From Bacteroidota bacterium (GTDB lineage: Bacteria; Bacteroidota; Ignavibacteria; Kryptoniales; JAKASW01), in NCBI GenBank assembly GCA_021825585.1, contig JAKAGT010000028.1, positions 1-64,000 of the forward strand: a stretch of DNA of 64,000 bases, written 5' to 3'. The notes beneath the pieces are model-generated. The model saw only the letters and a program-made list of their open reading frames with translations. It made no database searches and had not been told where the DNA came from. The position numbers and the translations under genes were made by a program. Shown here piece after piece: positions 8,238 through 18,119 of this stretch (the first letter of the stretch is position 1; every line of letters begins with the position of its first letter).

Positions 8238-8603
8238 GCTGTCGGGATATTCACGATTGCCAGGTGGGGAGCGAACGCGAAGAGCACGGAAGTGAAATCG
8301 CGGGTTCACGCCGGCGAAGTCGCAGTATTCGTTGGACTCCTTGTTCGCCTGCCGGTCTTGACGGAGTTATTATTGCGAATGCACCTGATTCAATCGAACC
8401 ACAGAGGCACAATAGGCGCGGAGGAAATAGATCGGTCTCTATGTGTCTCCGTTTCTCTTGTGATCGGATTATGTCACCCCTTCGTGATTCTCTTAACCGG
8501 CAACCGCAGACTAAGAAAGTCGCTTCCACCCACTTGACACGCTCCTGCGCTATAACTACATATGCCAAATCATTCACGAAAGTGTTCAACAAGGAGACAA
8601 TAG
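8238..8603. other. Intergenic with degenerate hairpin repeat
   Basis: No gene is supported. At 8397-8470 the sequence AACCACAGAGGCACAATAGG is followed about 30 bp later by a roughly complementary stretch (GTGTCTCCGTTTCTCTTGTG). This composition recalls the CACAGAGG-type intergenic repeats scattered in many bacterial genomes. The pairing is imperfect. The remainder shows nothing. Confidence 0.3.
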
Positions 8604-9618
8604 TTGAATCCCAATCCCATTCTCGGTGTCTTCTATCATTGGCTGGGAGGCTTTGCCTCCGGAAGCTTCTACGTACCGTATAAGGCCGTGAAGAGGTGGT
8701 CATGGGAAGTGTACTGGCTGTTGGGCGGAATATTCAGCTGGTTAATCGCTCCATGGGTACTTGCCCTCATCATCGTGCCGCACCTGACTCAGATTCTTGG
8801 TAGTCAACCTTTCAGCGTCCTGGGCTGGACATTCTTCTGGGGGATGATGTGGGGATTCGGAGGACTGACCTACGGGCTGACAATGAGATACCTCGGGCTG
8901 TCATTGGGCACAGGAATAATCCTGGGGCTCACGGCGGTATTCGGCACTTACATTAGAAGAGTTCAATCTAAAAAAGGGAATCCTGGTAGCGATATTCTCG
9001 GGTGTAATGAGTTCCTGCTTCGCATTCGGTCTGGATTCTGCCACTCCAATATCCGTGACGGCGCTGCGCTTGGGAGTAGAGCCAATCTGGACAGGCCTGC
9101 CGGAAATCATCGTGATCACGGGAGGAGGCCTCCTGACAAACCTGGTCTGGTGTGGTTACCTGTTGAGAAAGAACCGGACATTTGGTGAGTACTTTGGATT
9201 GCATGCCGGGTACCGGGTCAAGGACGTCCCTGCGGACGATGCGGCACCTGTAACACCTCAACCGGGAGTGGGCGCGAACTCCGTCGCCGAACTCGATCCC
9301 CCGGCCGACCGCACTTCGCATGTTCCGCTTCTGACCAACTATCTATTCAGCGCGCTCGCCGGAGTGACGTGGTACTTCCAGTTCTTTTTCTACACGATGG
9401 GTGCCTCACAAATGGGAAGTTATAAATTCTCGAGCTGGACCATACACATGGCGAGCATAATTATCTTCGGCTCCATGTGGGGGATATTCCTGAAGGAATG
9501 GAAAAACACAGGCGGCCTGTCGAAATTCCTGCTTGGGATGGCGCTCTTCACGCTCATCGGTTCAACGTTGATAATCGGCTACGGCAACCTGCTGGGAGTG
9601 CAACTCACAGGACCATGA
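8604..9618 (+). pseudogene. rhaT: L-rhamnose-proton symporter (RhaT) with out-of-frame deletion
   Basis: A TTG start at 8604 with AAGGAGA upstream begins MNPNPILGVFYHWLGGFASG, the standard RhaT N-terminus. The frame is good through GTGIILGLTAVFGTYI (to about 8954). The reading then resumes one frame over as EFNLKKGILVAIFSGVMSSC and runs to the normal C-terminus at 9618. RhaT is about 340 residues, but the two parts total about 330 only if out-of-frame codons are counted; the segment after FGTYI, with one or two membrane helices, is missing. A short internal deletion therefore joined the halves out of frame. The upstream frame ends at 9188 with 194 residues and would not be a functional transporter. 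A sequencing error alone would not explain the missing residues. A rhamnose or methylpentose importer is the ancestral function. Confidence 0.75.
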
Positions 9619-9697
9619 AACAGAGACTTCTGAAATCCTCCTGCCGCCGGCAAAAGCCGGTCCCCTCCTAAAAAAGCATGAAAAGGGAAGCTTGACG

Positions 9698-11956
9698 ATG
9701 AATCGAATCTTCAGCAGGGCCATCATCCCGATTCTTGTAATCTTCTCGCTGTCGCCGGCTTTGTCTGCGCAGGTTACTGGTGACCCGCGCCGGACGGGAA
9801 AGCCGGCCTACCTCGACACGAGCCTTACTTTCGAGCGGCGTGCGGCGGATCTCGTTACGCGCATGACGCTCATGGAAAAGATTTCTCAGATGGAGAGCGA
9901 TGCGCCTGCAGTACCGGCGCTCGGGATTCCCGCATACAGCTGGGGGAACGAGTGCCTTCACGGCGTTCTTGGGAAAGAGTTCGCAACTGTGTTCCCACAG
10001 GTAATCGGCATGGCGGCAACCTGGGACCCTGACTTGATACACCGGGAGGCGGAATGCATCTCCACCGAGGCACGCGCGCAGTTCAATTATGCCGAGAGCG
10101 GAGCTGCACACGCGGGAGACCCGGGGTTGGATTTCTTCGCTCCTAACATCAATATAGCCAGGGACCCGAGGTGGGGAAGAGACCAGGAGACCTATGGCGA
10201 GGACCCGTACCTGACTTCAAGGATGGCGGTTGCCTTCGTCACCGGCCTCCAGGGAGAAAATCCAAGATACTTCAAGGTGATTGCCACTCCGAAACACTTC
10301 GATGCACATAGCGGTCCGGAGCTGGGGCGGCACAGATTTGACGCGGTGGTCGGCAAGCGCGATCTCTTCGATACATATCTTCCGGCATTCGAGGCGGCGG
10401 TGAAAGAAGGCGGGGCTTTCTCCGTCATGGCCGCATATACCGCGCTTAACGGAGTGCCCGACTGTGCAAACGGCTACCTCCTGACAGATATCCTGAGGAA
10501 AAGATGGGGCTTCAGAGGTTATGTGGTGTCGGACTGCGGGGCTATATGGTATATCTATCGTGGACACGATTATGCGCCCAGTTTGAATGCAGCCGCGGCA
10601 GATGCTGTGAAGGCAGGTTGCGACCTGAACTGTTATGGAAACCAGTACTCGGTTTTGGAGGACGCCTTCAAGCAGGGGCTCATTTCCGAAGCCGTAATCG
10701 ATACGGCAGTGACCAGGTTGATGCTTGCCAGAATGAAGCTCGGATTGTTCGATCCGCCGTCGGCGGTCCCGTACGATACGATTACCATTGCGGACAATAA
10801 CACTCCGGACCATATGAAGCTTGCCAGAAAAGTTGCAGACGAGAGCATGGTACTGTTAAAGAATTCTCGGCACTTGCTTCCTTTGAATAAGGATGTGAAG
10901 TCCGTCGCGGTCATAGGAGCGTATGCTAACGATGCCAATGTGCTCCTCGGAAATTATCATGGTAATCCGTCGAATCCCGTGACGATACTTCAGGGGATTA
11001 AGAACAAGCTCGGGCCGGGCGCGGCAGTCAATTATGCGGCCGGGTACAACCCGCTCGACGACAGAGTGGTTAATCCAACCGTAATCGCTCCACAGTATCT
11101 CAGTCCGGGGAAAGGCCATTCGGGTCCCGGTCTCTACGGGGAGTATTTTGACAATCCGCATTACAACGGCGAGCCCGTGCTCAGCAGGGTGGACAGCGTG
11201 TTGGATCCATATTGGGGGTGGGGATTCGTTTCGCCTGGGAAGGGCGTCCCCGCGATGGACTTCTCGGTAAGGTGGACCGGGACGGTTACTCCTCCCGCAA
11301 GCGGAGACTACGAGCTTGGGCTGACAACCAACGAGGGAGGCAGACTCTTCCTTGACGGGAAGCTGATCGTGGACGATGTGAAGCCTCCCAGAAGAGACAT
11401 ATTCAACTCGAAGCTGGTTCACCTGAAAAGGGGAAGAGAGTACAGAATAAAAATTGAGTATGCCGACAGCGGCAGGTTTGCCGGGATTAGGCTTGAATGG
11501 TTCAGGCCGATGAAGCTCCCGAGCCGGCAGAGCCGAATCGAAGGGGCATTGAGAGCGGCGCGCAAATCGGATGTCATCATAGCAGTCGCCGGGATTTCCG
11601 CCCAGCTTGAGAGTGAAGAAAACAGCAACATGAGAATGCCGGGATTTGTAGGGGGCGACAGGACGAGACTCGGGCTTCCTTCAGGTGAGGAGGCGTTGCT
11701 GAAGGCGCTGTATAAGACCGGCAAACCGTTAGTTCTCGTCCTGGTCGGCGGAAGCGCGCTCGCGGTAAATCGGGCGGAGAAAAACATACCGGCAATCGTC
11801 GACGCGTGGTACCCGGGTGAAGAAGGAGGAAACGCGGTGGCAGATGTTCTCTTCGGTGACTACAACCCGGCAGGACGGCTGCCCGTGACATTTTATAAGT
11901 CCGTGAAACAGCTCCCGCCCTCGATACCAGGGAGAGTTGAAGAGACGAACCTTTGA
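9698..11956 (+). CDS. GH3 beta-glycosidase with PA14 insert, C-terminally truncated
   Basis: The ATG at 9698 (AAAAGGGAAG upstream) gives a signal peptide (MNRIFSRAIIPILVIFSLSP, cut after LSA). Residues about 30-350 are the GH3 catalytic barrel: GIPAYSWGNECLHGV, KHF near residue 205, and the nucleophile Asp279 in YVVSDCGAI. The second GH3 domain (about 385-720) contains an inserted PA14 carbohydrate-binding domain (about 480-600, GLYGEYFDNPHYNG to RLEWFRP). The PA14-containing architecture is typical of beta-glucosidases and xylosidases. Family members then continue with a fibronectin-III-like domain (usually YPFGYGLSYT); here the protein stops after FYKSVKQLPP plus 12 unrelated residues. About 100 residues have been lost by rearrangement near 11920. 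Folding and activity are therefore uncertain. Confidence 0.85.
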   Translation: MNRIFSRAIIPILVIFSLSPALSAQVTGDPRRTGKPAYLDTSLTFERRAADLVTRMTLMEKISQMESDAPAVPALGIPAYSWGNECLHGVLGKEFATVFPQVIGMAATWDPDLIHREAECISTEARAQFNYAESGAAHAGDPGLDFFAPNINIARDPRWGRDQETYGEDPYLTSRMAVAFVTGLQGENPRYFKVIATPKHFDAHSGPELGRHRFDAVVGKRDLFDTYLPAFEAAVKEGGAFSVMAAYTALNGVPDCANGYLLTDILRKRWGFRGYVVSDCGAIWYIYRGHDYAPSLNAAAADAVKAGCDLNCYGNQYSVLEDAFKQGLISEAVIDTAVTRLMLARMKLGLFDPPSAVPYDTITIADNNTPDHMKLARKVADESMVLLKNSRHLLPLNKDVKSVAVIGAYANDANVLLGNYHGNPSNPVTILQGIKNKLGPGAAVNYAAGYNPLDDRVVNPTVIAPQYLSPGKGHSGPGLYGEYFDNPHYNGEPVLSRVDSVLDPYWGWGFVSPGKGVPAMDFSVRWTGTVTPPASGDYELGLTTNEGGRLFLDGKLIVDDVKPPRRDIFNSKLVHLKRGREYRIKIEYADSGRFAGIRLEWFRPMKLPSRQSRIEGALRAARKSDVIIAVAGISAQLESEENSNMRMPGFVGGDRTRLGLPSGEEALLKALYKTGKPLVLVLVGGSALAVNRAEKNIPAIVDAWYPGEEGGNAVADVLFGDYNPAGRLPVTFYKSVKQLPPSIPGRVEETNL

Positions 11957-12692
11957 GGGGGGATTGCCGCATTGGTACTGCGCCCCATGTCGAAGACCGA
12001 GCCGAAGGCACGGCGGGCGCGTGGATTGTCCCGACAGTATATCCTTTTAACCTTATCTCTTCAAATATCCGTGACCCTCTGAACCCTTTCACGTTTACCA
12101 TCTCGAAGATTACCTCCTTGAAAGACAAAATCTTTTGCTCCTCTCAGATTGTCAAATTTCTTCACCCGGCTTTTAAAGACTCCTAACAGATGGCCGATAG
12201 GGCTGAGCGAGATTGGGACGTCACTTAGCGCCTTGAGGTACAGCATACCTCGCATGGGGCTTGCAAAACCAGCGGATCTTCTCTCTCAGCGGTAATTTTG
12301 GCAGTCGGCTTAAGGTTGCAAATACTGCAACGCTGTGATCTGGACGAGGGCGGCAAATTAAAACCCGCCGTAATAATAGTAGGCATGAGGTCACCAATTA
12401 TTGAAGTATCTGGAATATTCGGCGCCCAGTTCTCTTGGCTTTGCTTGCATTTAATCCGCACATTGCAATAACTTCTTATTGTCTATGGAAATTTGTGGAA
12501 ACTTATGATGTTGAGCGGAATAACATGCCTGGTTTGCGCAGGACGCCGCCTGAAATCGAGTTTCCTTCTTCTTGACTGGCCTCTATTGTTGAAGTTGAGC
12601 TGGCAAGCGGGGCGAGGCATCAAGTATTCCGAAATAGGTTTCTGCCGGCTGTGATCCCGGATACTTTCATGTTCATCAGAGTAAGGTGATAT
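11957..12692. other. Intergenic, no gene recognised
   Basis: Short frames of 64-78 codons on both strands are not gene-like. The 5' edge is the break point that truncated the GH3 gene. The last 100 bases presumably hold the promoter of the TonB receptor gene; I see no strong riboswitch signature such as a cobalamin box. Confidence 0.45.
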
Positions 12693-14927
12693 ATGAGTTT
12701 TCATTTAACGCGTCAAAGGTTCAGCTTGTTCATACTTTGCCTAATTCTAGGTGATCCCAGCCTGGGATTCTCCCAAATTCTCTCCGGTACCGTGGTTGAT
12801 GACGACGGCCTGCCACTCTCCGCCGTTACTGTAACCATTTCGAGATTGAAACTGACAGCTTCAACAGACAATAGTGGGCACTTCCTTCTCCGCGATATTT
12901 CCAGGGGTGTGCATACGCTGAGCTTCCGACGAATTGGTTATGACGGTGTGTCGCAAAATGTTACCATCTCTTCGGATAGCACTCATCTCTTTGTAGTCTT
13001 GCACAGTAATTTCGTGACGGTCAGTGAGGTCACGGTGACAGCCAAACCTCAGCCATCTGCTATTGACAACTCATCTCAGTCTATTTCGGTTATCCGCAAG
13101 AGTAAGCTCCTCCGGAATGTGGCATCGACCGCGGCATCAGAACTAGCAGATCTTCCGGGTGTATCCATAGTCGACGGGGGACCCTTTAGCCAGAAGCCGG
13201 TAATCAGGGGACTCGGGAACCAGCGAGTCGTAGTCCTGGAGGATGGTGAGCGACATGATTACCAATCGTGGGACGACGACGACAGCCCGGGGATTGATGT
13301 CCTAAGCCTGCAACGTGTCGAAGTTGTGAGGGGTCCGAACAGCGTTCTCTATGGATCTGACGCACTCGGTGGTGTGGTGAACTTCATTCATGATGATGGG
13401 CTGTTGGAAGGCTCGAATTCCCCCGGCATGCATGGCGAGGTAGTACTGAACGCTTTCAGCAACAACACAGAAGGTGCTGCACATGTGGCGCTTGCTGGAA
13501 CGTCCGCGCTTGGGAAATACTATACCGACTTGACGTTTAGGGAAGCTGGTAACACACATACACCGAAGGGTGTTCTCCCAAACTCCGGTGCGACGGAAAT
13601 GAATTTCGAGGGAGCAATTTCTACTCAAAGGACGTGGGGAAGTCTTTTCCTCGGCTACTCGCGTTTTGATCAGGACAGAGAAATCCTTCTCTTCGGCGAC
13701 AATGCCGGCTCGGGTTCGCCATATCAGGCTACCGTGCATGATCGGCTATGGCTTTCTTACAAGAGTATTCCGTCCACTGTATACTTCTCGTTTCACGGCG
13801 TTCTTCAACAAAATGACGGGGCAGAATACGAGGATGAAGATGACCCGGTTCCGGAGAATCATTTGCGCCTGGGAGCACTGTCTTTGGACGGAAAGTTGTA
13901 TTACAGTGGGCTCGAAAACAACTCTGCAACTATCGGTGTCTCTACGACCGCTGAACAGGATGCTACACTCGGCCAGGAACCCGTGATCCCTGCCTATCAC
14001 CAGATGACAACCGCCGCCTTCTTTTTCGATGATTACCGATTGAAGACGGTCGATGTCTCGGTCGGTGCACGGTATGACCACCGCATTTTAGTGACCTCCG
14101 ACAATGCGATCCTGAATGTCGTTGGTCAGACACGGAACTATGGCGCGTTCACCGGATCGCTGGGGCTATTGTGGCATGCGTTTGATTATACTTCATTCGG
14201 AATGGATGTCGGCAGTGGATGGCGCGCCCCGAATGTTGAGGAGCTGTTCATAGACGGTCTGCAGGGGGGAAGCCTGATGTACAAGCAGGGAAACCCATAT
14301 CTCTTGCCGGAGCAATCTTTCTCCACGGATTTCCTGGCAAGAGTAACCGGCCCATTTCTCAGCGGCGAGGTAGCTGCGTACTATAATCGCATCAGCCACT
14401 ATATCTATCTCGGTCCAACGGGACAAATTGATTCCACGAGCGGAATCATGAAGTATAGTGAACGCCAGGCAAATGCAACATTAACGGGCATTGACGCCCA
14501 GTTTAGTCTGGTGGCTTCTCCGCAGACATTGCTGACCGTTGGTGTGGATTTCCTGGTCGCCAGAAACAACGATGCAGGAACATGGCTCCCTCTTACTCCG
14601 GCTAATCGGATTATGTTGGAGCTGAAAAGGATATTTCAATCAACCAGCTCTATCTATCAGCCCTACTGTTCTGCAACAGCAGATATCGTGTTTGATCAGA
14701 ACGAAGTTGCTCCGTCGGAAACAAGAACGCCTGGATATACGGTATTCGATGTCGGCTTCGGAGGCACGCTCCGTTTGTATAATCATCCAGTGACGGTGGA
14801 TTGTCGGATTCATAATTCACTCAATCGTGCCTATCACGATAACATAAGTCTTTACAAAGCGTATGCATATGAGCCAGGAATCGGATTCCTGGTGAGCATC
14901 AGAGTACCTTTCGTTATTGTGAAATGA
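12693..14927 (+). CDS. TonB-dependent outer-membrane receptor
   Basis: The ATG at 12693 follows AAGGTGATAT. A signal peptide (MSFHLTRQRFSLFILCLILG) precedes a CarboxypepD_reg-like domain (about 30-105: ILSGTVVDDDGLPLSAVTVT, TDNSGHFLLRDI). The plug domain follows (about 125-235) with LADLPGVSIVDGG, PVIRGLGNQRVVVLEDG and RVEVVRGPNSVLYGSDALGG. The rest is a beta-barrel of roughly 20 strands with alternating aromatic and polar residues, ending VSIRVPFVIVK. At 744 residues it is in the size range of siderophore, vitamin or metal receptors rather than the roughly 1000-residue SusC type. A His-Asp-rich loop (RHDYQSWDDDDSPGID) in the plug is notable and could bind a cation. The gene is monocistronic; the substrate is unknown. 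Confidence 0.9.
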   Translation: MSFHLTRQRFSLFILCLILGDPSLGFSQILSGTVVDDDGLPLSAVTVTISRLKLTASTDNSGHFLLRDISRGVHTLSFRRIGYDGVSQNVTISSDSTHLFVVLHSNFVTVSEVTVTAKPQPSAIDNSSQSISVIRKSKLLRNVASTAASELADLPGVSIVDGGPFSQKPVIRGLGNQRVVVLEDGERHDYQSWDDDDSPGIDVLSLQRVEVVRGPNSVLYGSDALGGVVNFIHDDGLLEGSNSPGMHGEVVLNAFSNNTEGAAHVALAGTSALGKYYTDLTFREAGNTHTPKGVLPNSGATEMNFEGAISTQRTWGSLFLGYSRFDQDREILLFGDNAGSGSPYQATVHDRLWLSYKSIPSTVYFSFHGVLQQNDGAEYEDEDDPVPENHLRLGALSLDGKLYYSGLENNSATIGVSTTAEQDATLGQEPVIPAYHQMTTAAFFFDDYRLKTVDVSVGARYDHRILVTSDNAILNVVGQTRNYGAFTGSLGLLWHAFDYTSFGMDVGSGWRAPNVEELFIDGLQGGSLMYKQGNPYLLPEQSFSTDFLARVTGPFLSGEVAAYYNRISHYIYLGPTGQIDSTSGIMKYSERQANATLTGIDAQFSLVASPQTLLTVGVDFLVARNNDAGTWLPLTPANRIMLELKRIFQSTSSIYQPYCSATADIVFDQNEVAPSETRTPGYTVFDVGFGGTLRLYNHPVTVDCRIHNSLNRAYHDNISLYKAYAYEPGIGFLVSIRVPFVIVK

Positions 14928-15071
14928 CTGTCGGCAGCGATCGCAACATTAAAAGGAATTGTTAAAAAATCTTTAATTTATTGCTTGACTTGGTGCTGTT
15001 TACCACTTAACTTCTTCGGACATGCGTAATAAGTATATCGGCCAATCGTTTCAAAGCAGACAGTAATTCCA

Positions 15072-16298
15072 ATGAAAAGAATAAGTCCCTCTATTCGTGC
15101 AACATCCTTAAGTCAGCACAATACGTCCGTCGTATTTGCCAATATTTTTTATAATGGCCCGATAACCCAGCGGGAAATATCGAGAATTTCCGGACTCAGT
15201 TTTACGACTGTCGCTTCGATTGTCTCGGGTCTGGAGAAAAGGGGAGTTGTTGAACACAGCACTGAGTCCTCCACCAACGGCGGACGTCCTTCGGCTATCT
15301 ATAGACGTAACTCCACGTATCGCTATGTGATAGGAATTGAGGCGCAACACGACAGGTTTCGCCTCATCGTATCGGATCTTGCGGGTCATACGATAAGTCA
15401 GAGCACAACCTCGTTCGACAAGCGAATAGGGAAGGAGGGTTTCCTTGAACTTCTTCTCCGGCAAATCCGGGACCAGATCGACATTCATAAGGGCGATACG
15501 AATCGATTTCTTGGCGTAGGGATCGGAGTTGGCGGATTGGTTAACCCAAAGGATGACACTGTATCAATCCTTCCTCACCTGCCCAACTGGGGAAGCATCT
15601 CGCTGAGGGAATCGGTGGAAAGGGAGTTCCAGCTGAAAGTAAGTATTCAAAACAATTCAGCCGCTGCCGCCCTGGGCGAACTCTGGTATGGCCTGGGTCG
15701 TGGGAAGAAAAATTTTCTCTTCATCAATGTCAGAGACGGAATCGGTATGGGCATTGTGCTGAATGGTGAGCTTTACAGAGGGACTACTGGAACCGCAGGT
15801 GAGTTCGGGCATATCACCGTCGATGATCGAGGACCCGTTTGCACGTGTGGCAATGTCGGATGCCTCGAGACGCTTACAAGTGTGCCCGCCCTTGTCCAGA
15901 GCGCAAAGAACCTCATCGCCGATGGAGTCACGTCCGCAATCAATGATATGTCAAATGGGGACAATGACTCTGTTACTTTTCAGATGCTGGTTGATGCCTC
16001 GAAGCAGGGCGACAAGCTCGCATATAAGCTTTTCACTGATGCAGGCCGGTATCTAGGCGAAGGTGTTGTAAGTCTTGTAAATCTGCTGAATCCGGAATTG
16101 ATAATCATAGGTGGTGACTTTGTCCAGACGGGTCAACTCGTTCTCGAGTCTATAAAGGATGTACTCATAAGGCAGGCTCTGGAACTTCCCCGTAAGGCGG
16201 TTGAGGTCGTTTTCAGCGAGCTTGGCGAGAACGCAAGCGCTCTCGGCTCGGCGGTACCGATAATACAGGAGTTTGTTGCTTCACCAGTAAGCGTGTAA
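15072..16298 (+). CDS. ROK-family transcriptional regulator (NagC/XylR type)
   Basis: Residues about 15-75 form a winged helix-turn-helix (ITQREISRISGLSFTTVASI). Residues 88-400 are the ROK sugar-kinase fold: FLGVGIGVGGLVNPKDDTVS, NNSAAAALGELWYG, GIGMGIVLNGELYRG, GEFGHITVDD and the zinc site CTCGNVGCLE. Repressors of this class sense a sugar or sugar phosphate and control transport and glycosidase genes. Its place just before the TonB/GH18 block makes it a candidate local regulator, perhaps of amino-sugar genes; that is inference. A weak promoter-like pair (TTGACT at 14985, TAACTT at 15008, 17 bp apart) precedes it. At 408 residues the length is normal. Confidence 0.92.
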   Translation: MKRISPSIRATSLSQHNTSVVFANIFYNGPITQREISRISGLSFTTVASIVSGLEKRGVVEHSTESSTNGGRPSAIYRRNSTYRYVIGIEAQHDRFRLIVSDLAGHTISQSTTSFDKRIGKEGFLELLLRQIRDQIDIHKGDTNRFLGVGIGVGGLVNPKDDTVSILPHLPNWGSISLRESVEREFQLKVSIQNNSAAAALGELWYGLGRGKKNFLFINVRDGIGMGIVLNGELYRGTTGTAGEFGHITVDDRGPVCTCGNVGCLETLTSVPALVQSAKNLIADGVTSAINDMSNGDNDSVTFQMLVDASKQGDKLAYKLFTDAGRYLGEGVVSLVNLLNPELIIIGGDFVQTGQLVLESIKDVLIRQALELPRKAVEVVFSELGENASALGSAVPIIQEFVASPVSV

Positions 16299-16917
16299 AA
16301 GAGAAAGGAGCTGCAGCAGGATATTGACCTTTTGTTACTTCATCCATGATGTTCTCGCCGAAGGCTTCGGGATCCTTGAGCTAAAGAGCGCGTTGCCGAT
16401 CAAATGGTAGCTGCCATACCTACAGTCGTTGCCATGTCTATTCTCATTGGCAGAACGGAGGCTGACATCCACAAGAGCCTTTTACCAAAACCCGTTAATA
16501 TTCCGGGTACGTCTTGGTTGGGTCTTCTGATAAACGAAGCTAAAGGTTGGGTTGCTGTGGAAAAGGAAGCGGGATGTCAGGATATCATGTTTCCGAGGGG
16601 GTTAGCGTGTCTAAGGCCAAGCAATTTTTTATCTGGTTATTTAAGATGTTGGAATAATTATAGAAAATTGGGTTGGAATATCGTCAAATTATTACGCGGT
16701 ACGATTTATTTCAGGCGCAATAACGTGCAAGTATGATGAATTGCTGGAGAATAATTTAAAATGTCACGATTATTAACGCATTTCGATGGGATGTCATGCT
16801 ACCTCTGACGATAAGTCGTGGACGGCTCCGTCAGAGTCGCGGAAAGACCCCTGGGTTCGACGCACGCCGGAGGCATCTCTCGATTTACGGGACATTCAAA
16901 CAGAACAGGAGATAGTC
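16299..16917. other. Intergenic and 5' leader of GH18 gene
   Basis: A 110-codon plus frame at 16404-16736 lacks a ribosome binding site and family match and changes abruptly from normal to Cys/Arg/Asn-rich composition; I do not accept it as a gene. From about 16620 the DNA is strongly AT-rich and likely holds a promoter. A leader hairpin at 16803-16836 is listed separately. Confidence 0.45.
16803..16836 (+). promoter_or_regulatory. Leader hairpin upstream of GH18 gene
   Basis: CTCTGACG (16803-16810) and CGTCAGAG (16829-16836) form a perfect 8-bp stem about 80 bp before the GH18 start at 16918. There is no T-run after it. It could be an attenuator, an RNA-stability element or an operator. Confidence 0.35.
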
Positions 16918-17994
16918 ATGAAACACATTTTCCTTGCTATTGCAGTCGCACTGATGACATGTTTCGTCGGTCACAGTCACGCTCAAACTCAATCTCCCAA
17001 GAAAATGGAGCGCCTGTTCTATTATGGCGACAGGGAATCTGCATACAAGAGTCTCGAAGAACACATCGATGAGATAACAATCGTAGCGCCTATCGCATAT
17101 AACGTCGATGCGAACGGAGTCGTGTGGGGAGAAGTTGACCCACGCGTGATTGAACTGGCGCGGAAACACGATGTAGAGGTCATGCCTCTTATACACAACA
17201 GAGCCTTCAATCAGAAGTTGCTTCACCGTCTCCTCAAGGATCCTGTTGCCGTTGACCGAATGCTTCGGACTCTTATACACATCTGCGCTCAGAATAAATT
17301 TGCGGGTATCCAGTTCGATTTTGAGGATCTCAACATTAACGACAGAGATCCATTCACGAACATGTGCAGGAAGGCAGCCGAGGAATTTCACAAGCACGGT
17401 TTGATACTCAGCCTGGCACTCGTCAGGCCCGTTACGCCTGAGGAATCTCCGAACACGACCACTTATCTGGCGTGGCTGTATGAAAATTGGCGGGCCGGAT
17501 ACGATCTGGAGCAGCTTGGGAAAATAATGGACTTCATGTCCCTCATGGCATATGCTCAGCATACCGGACGAACGACACCTGGCCCCGGTGGTACGATGCC
17601 GTGGGTCGTAGCAGGGCTCAAGTATGTTTTAAAATACGTCCCTTCTGACAAGATATCCATAGGCATACCGCTTTCTTCCAAATTATGGTATACCGCCTTT
17701 GATGCTTCACCCAGTGACCCTTCCACGAAGTATGCACATTCTACGGCAAAGACACTCAATTACGAAGAGGCGCAAGGGGTGCTGGAACAATTCAATGCAA
17801 AGGCTCACTGGGACGAGAAGGACAAGGTCAATTATGCGGTAGTCGACAACGACGGTCTCTTCGAGTATCTGTTTATTTCGGACGCCCGCAGTTTCAAGGC
17901 AAAACTGGAGCTTGTCAGGAAATACAATCTCCGCGGTTTCTCAGCATTCGTTCTTGGATATGAGGATCCTCAGATTTGGAAAGTGATTAGGTGA
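16918..17994 (+). CDS. GH18 family exported glycosidase, paralogue A
   Basis: The ATG at 16918, with AGGAGA upstream, starts MKHIFLAIAVALMTCFVGHS, a signal peptide; a longer reading from 16786 would bury it. The 358-residue product has a GH18 TIM-barrel: RLFYYGDRESAYKSLEEHID, VMPLIHN, and the catalytic strand FAGIQFDFEDLN, with the D-x-E pair expected for the acid/base Glu, then SLMAYAQH and IGIPL. The pattern (sum over past and future places, 'VWGEVDPRVIELA') is closest to the YaaH/YdhD-like branch that cleaves N-acetylglucosaminyl bonds in peptidoglycan, but chitin-like substrates are possible. Two paralogues follow at 23196 and 24219. It is 125 bp upstream of a TonB receptor start and likely co-transcribed with it. 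Confidence 0.85.
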   Translation: MKHIFLAIAVALMTCFVGHSHAQTQSPKKMERLFYYGDRESAYKSLEEHIDEITIVAPIAYNVDANGVVWGEVDPRVIELARKHDVEVMPLIHNRAFNQKLLHRLLKDPVAVDRMLRTLIHICAQNKFAGIQFDFEDLNINDRDPFTNMCRKAAEEFHKHGLILSLALVRPVTPEESPNTTTYLAWLYENWRAGYDLEQLGKIMDFMSLMAYAQHTGRTTPGPGGTMPWVVAGLKYVLKYVPSDKISIGIPLSSKLWYTAFDASPSDPSTKYAHSTAKTLNYEEAQGVLEQFNAKAHWDEKDKVNYAVVDNDGLFEYLFISDARSFKAKLELVRKYNLRGFSAFVLGYEDPQIWKVIR

Positions 17995-18119
17995 TCCGGT
18001 TTTCGTTTCAGGGTCCGGAGGGCCCCCTTTGGAGTGCGGTTGCCGGTTGTATATCGGCTATGTATTGCTTGGCTACGTCGACAACGACAAAAGAAAACCC
18101 TTTTGCGAAGGAGAACAAA

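Noticed and set aside
8397-8470. Third copy of the MITE family
   Set aside because: It folds poorly and lacks the GTAATGCC ends and any target duplication.
12400-12690. Cobalamin-type riboswitch before the TonB receptor
   Set aside because: I looked for the conserved GCCACTG box and paired stems and did not find them.
16404-16736. Open frame of 110 codons before the GH18 gene
   Set aside because: No start signal, composition changes halfway and no recognisable motif; more likely leader DNA.
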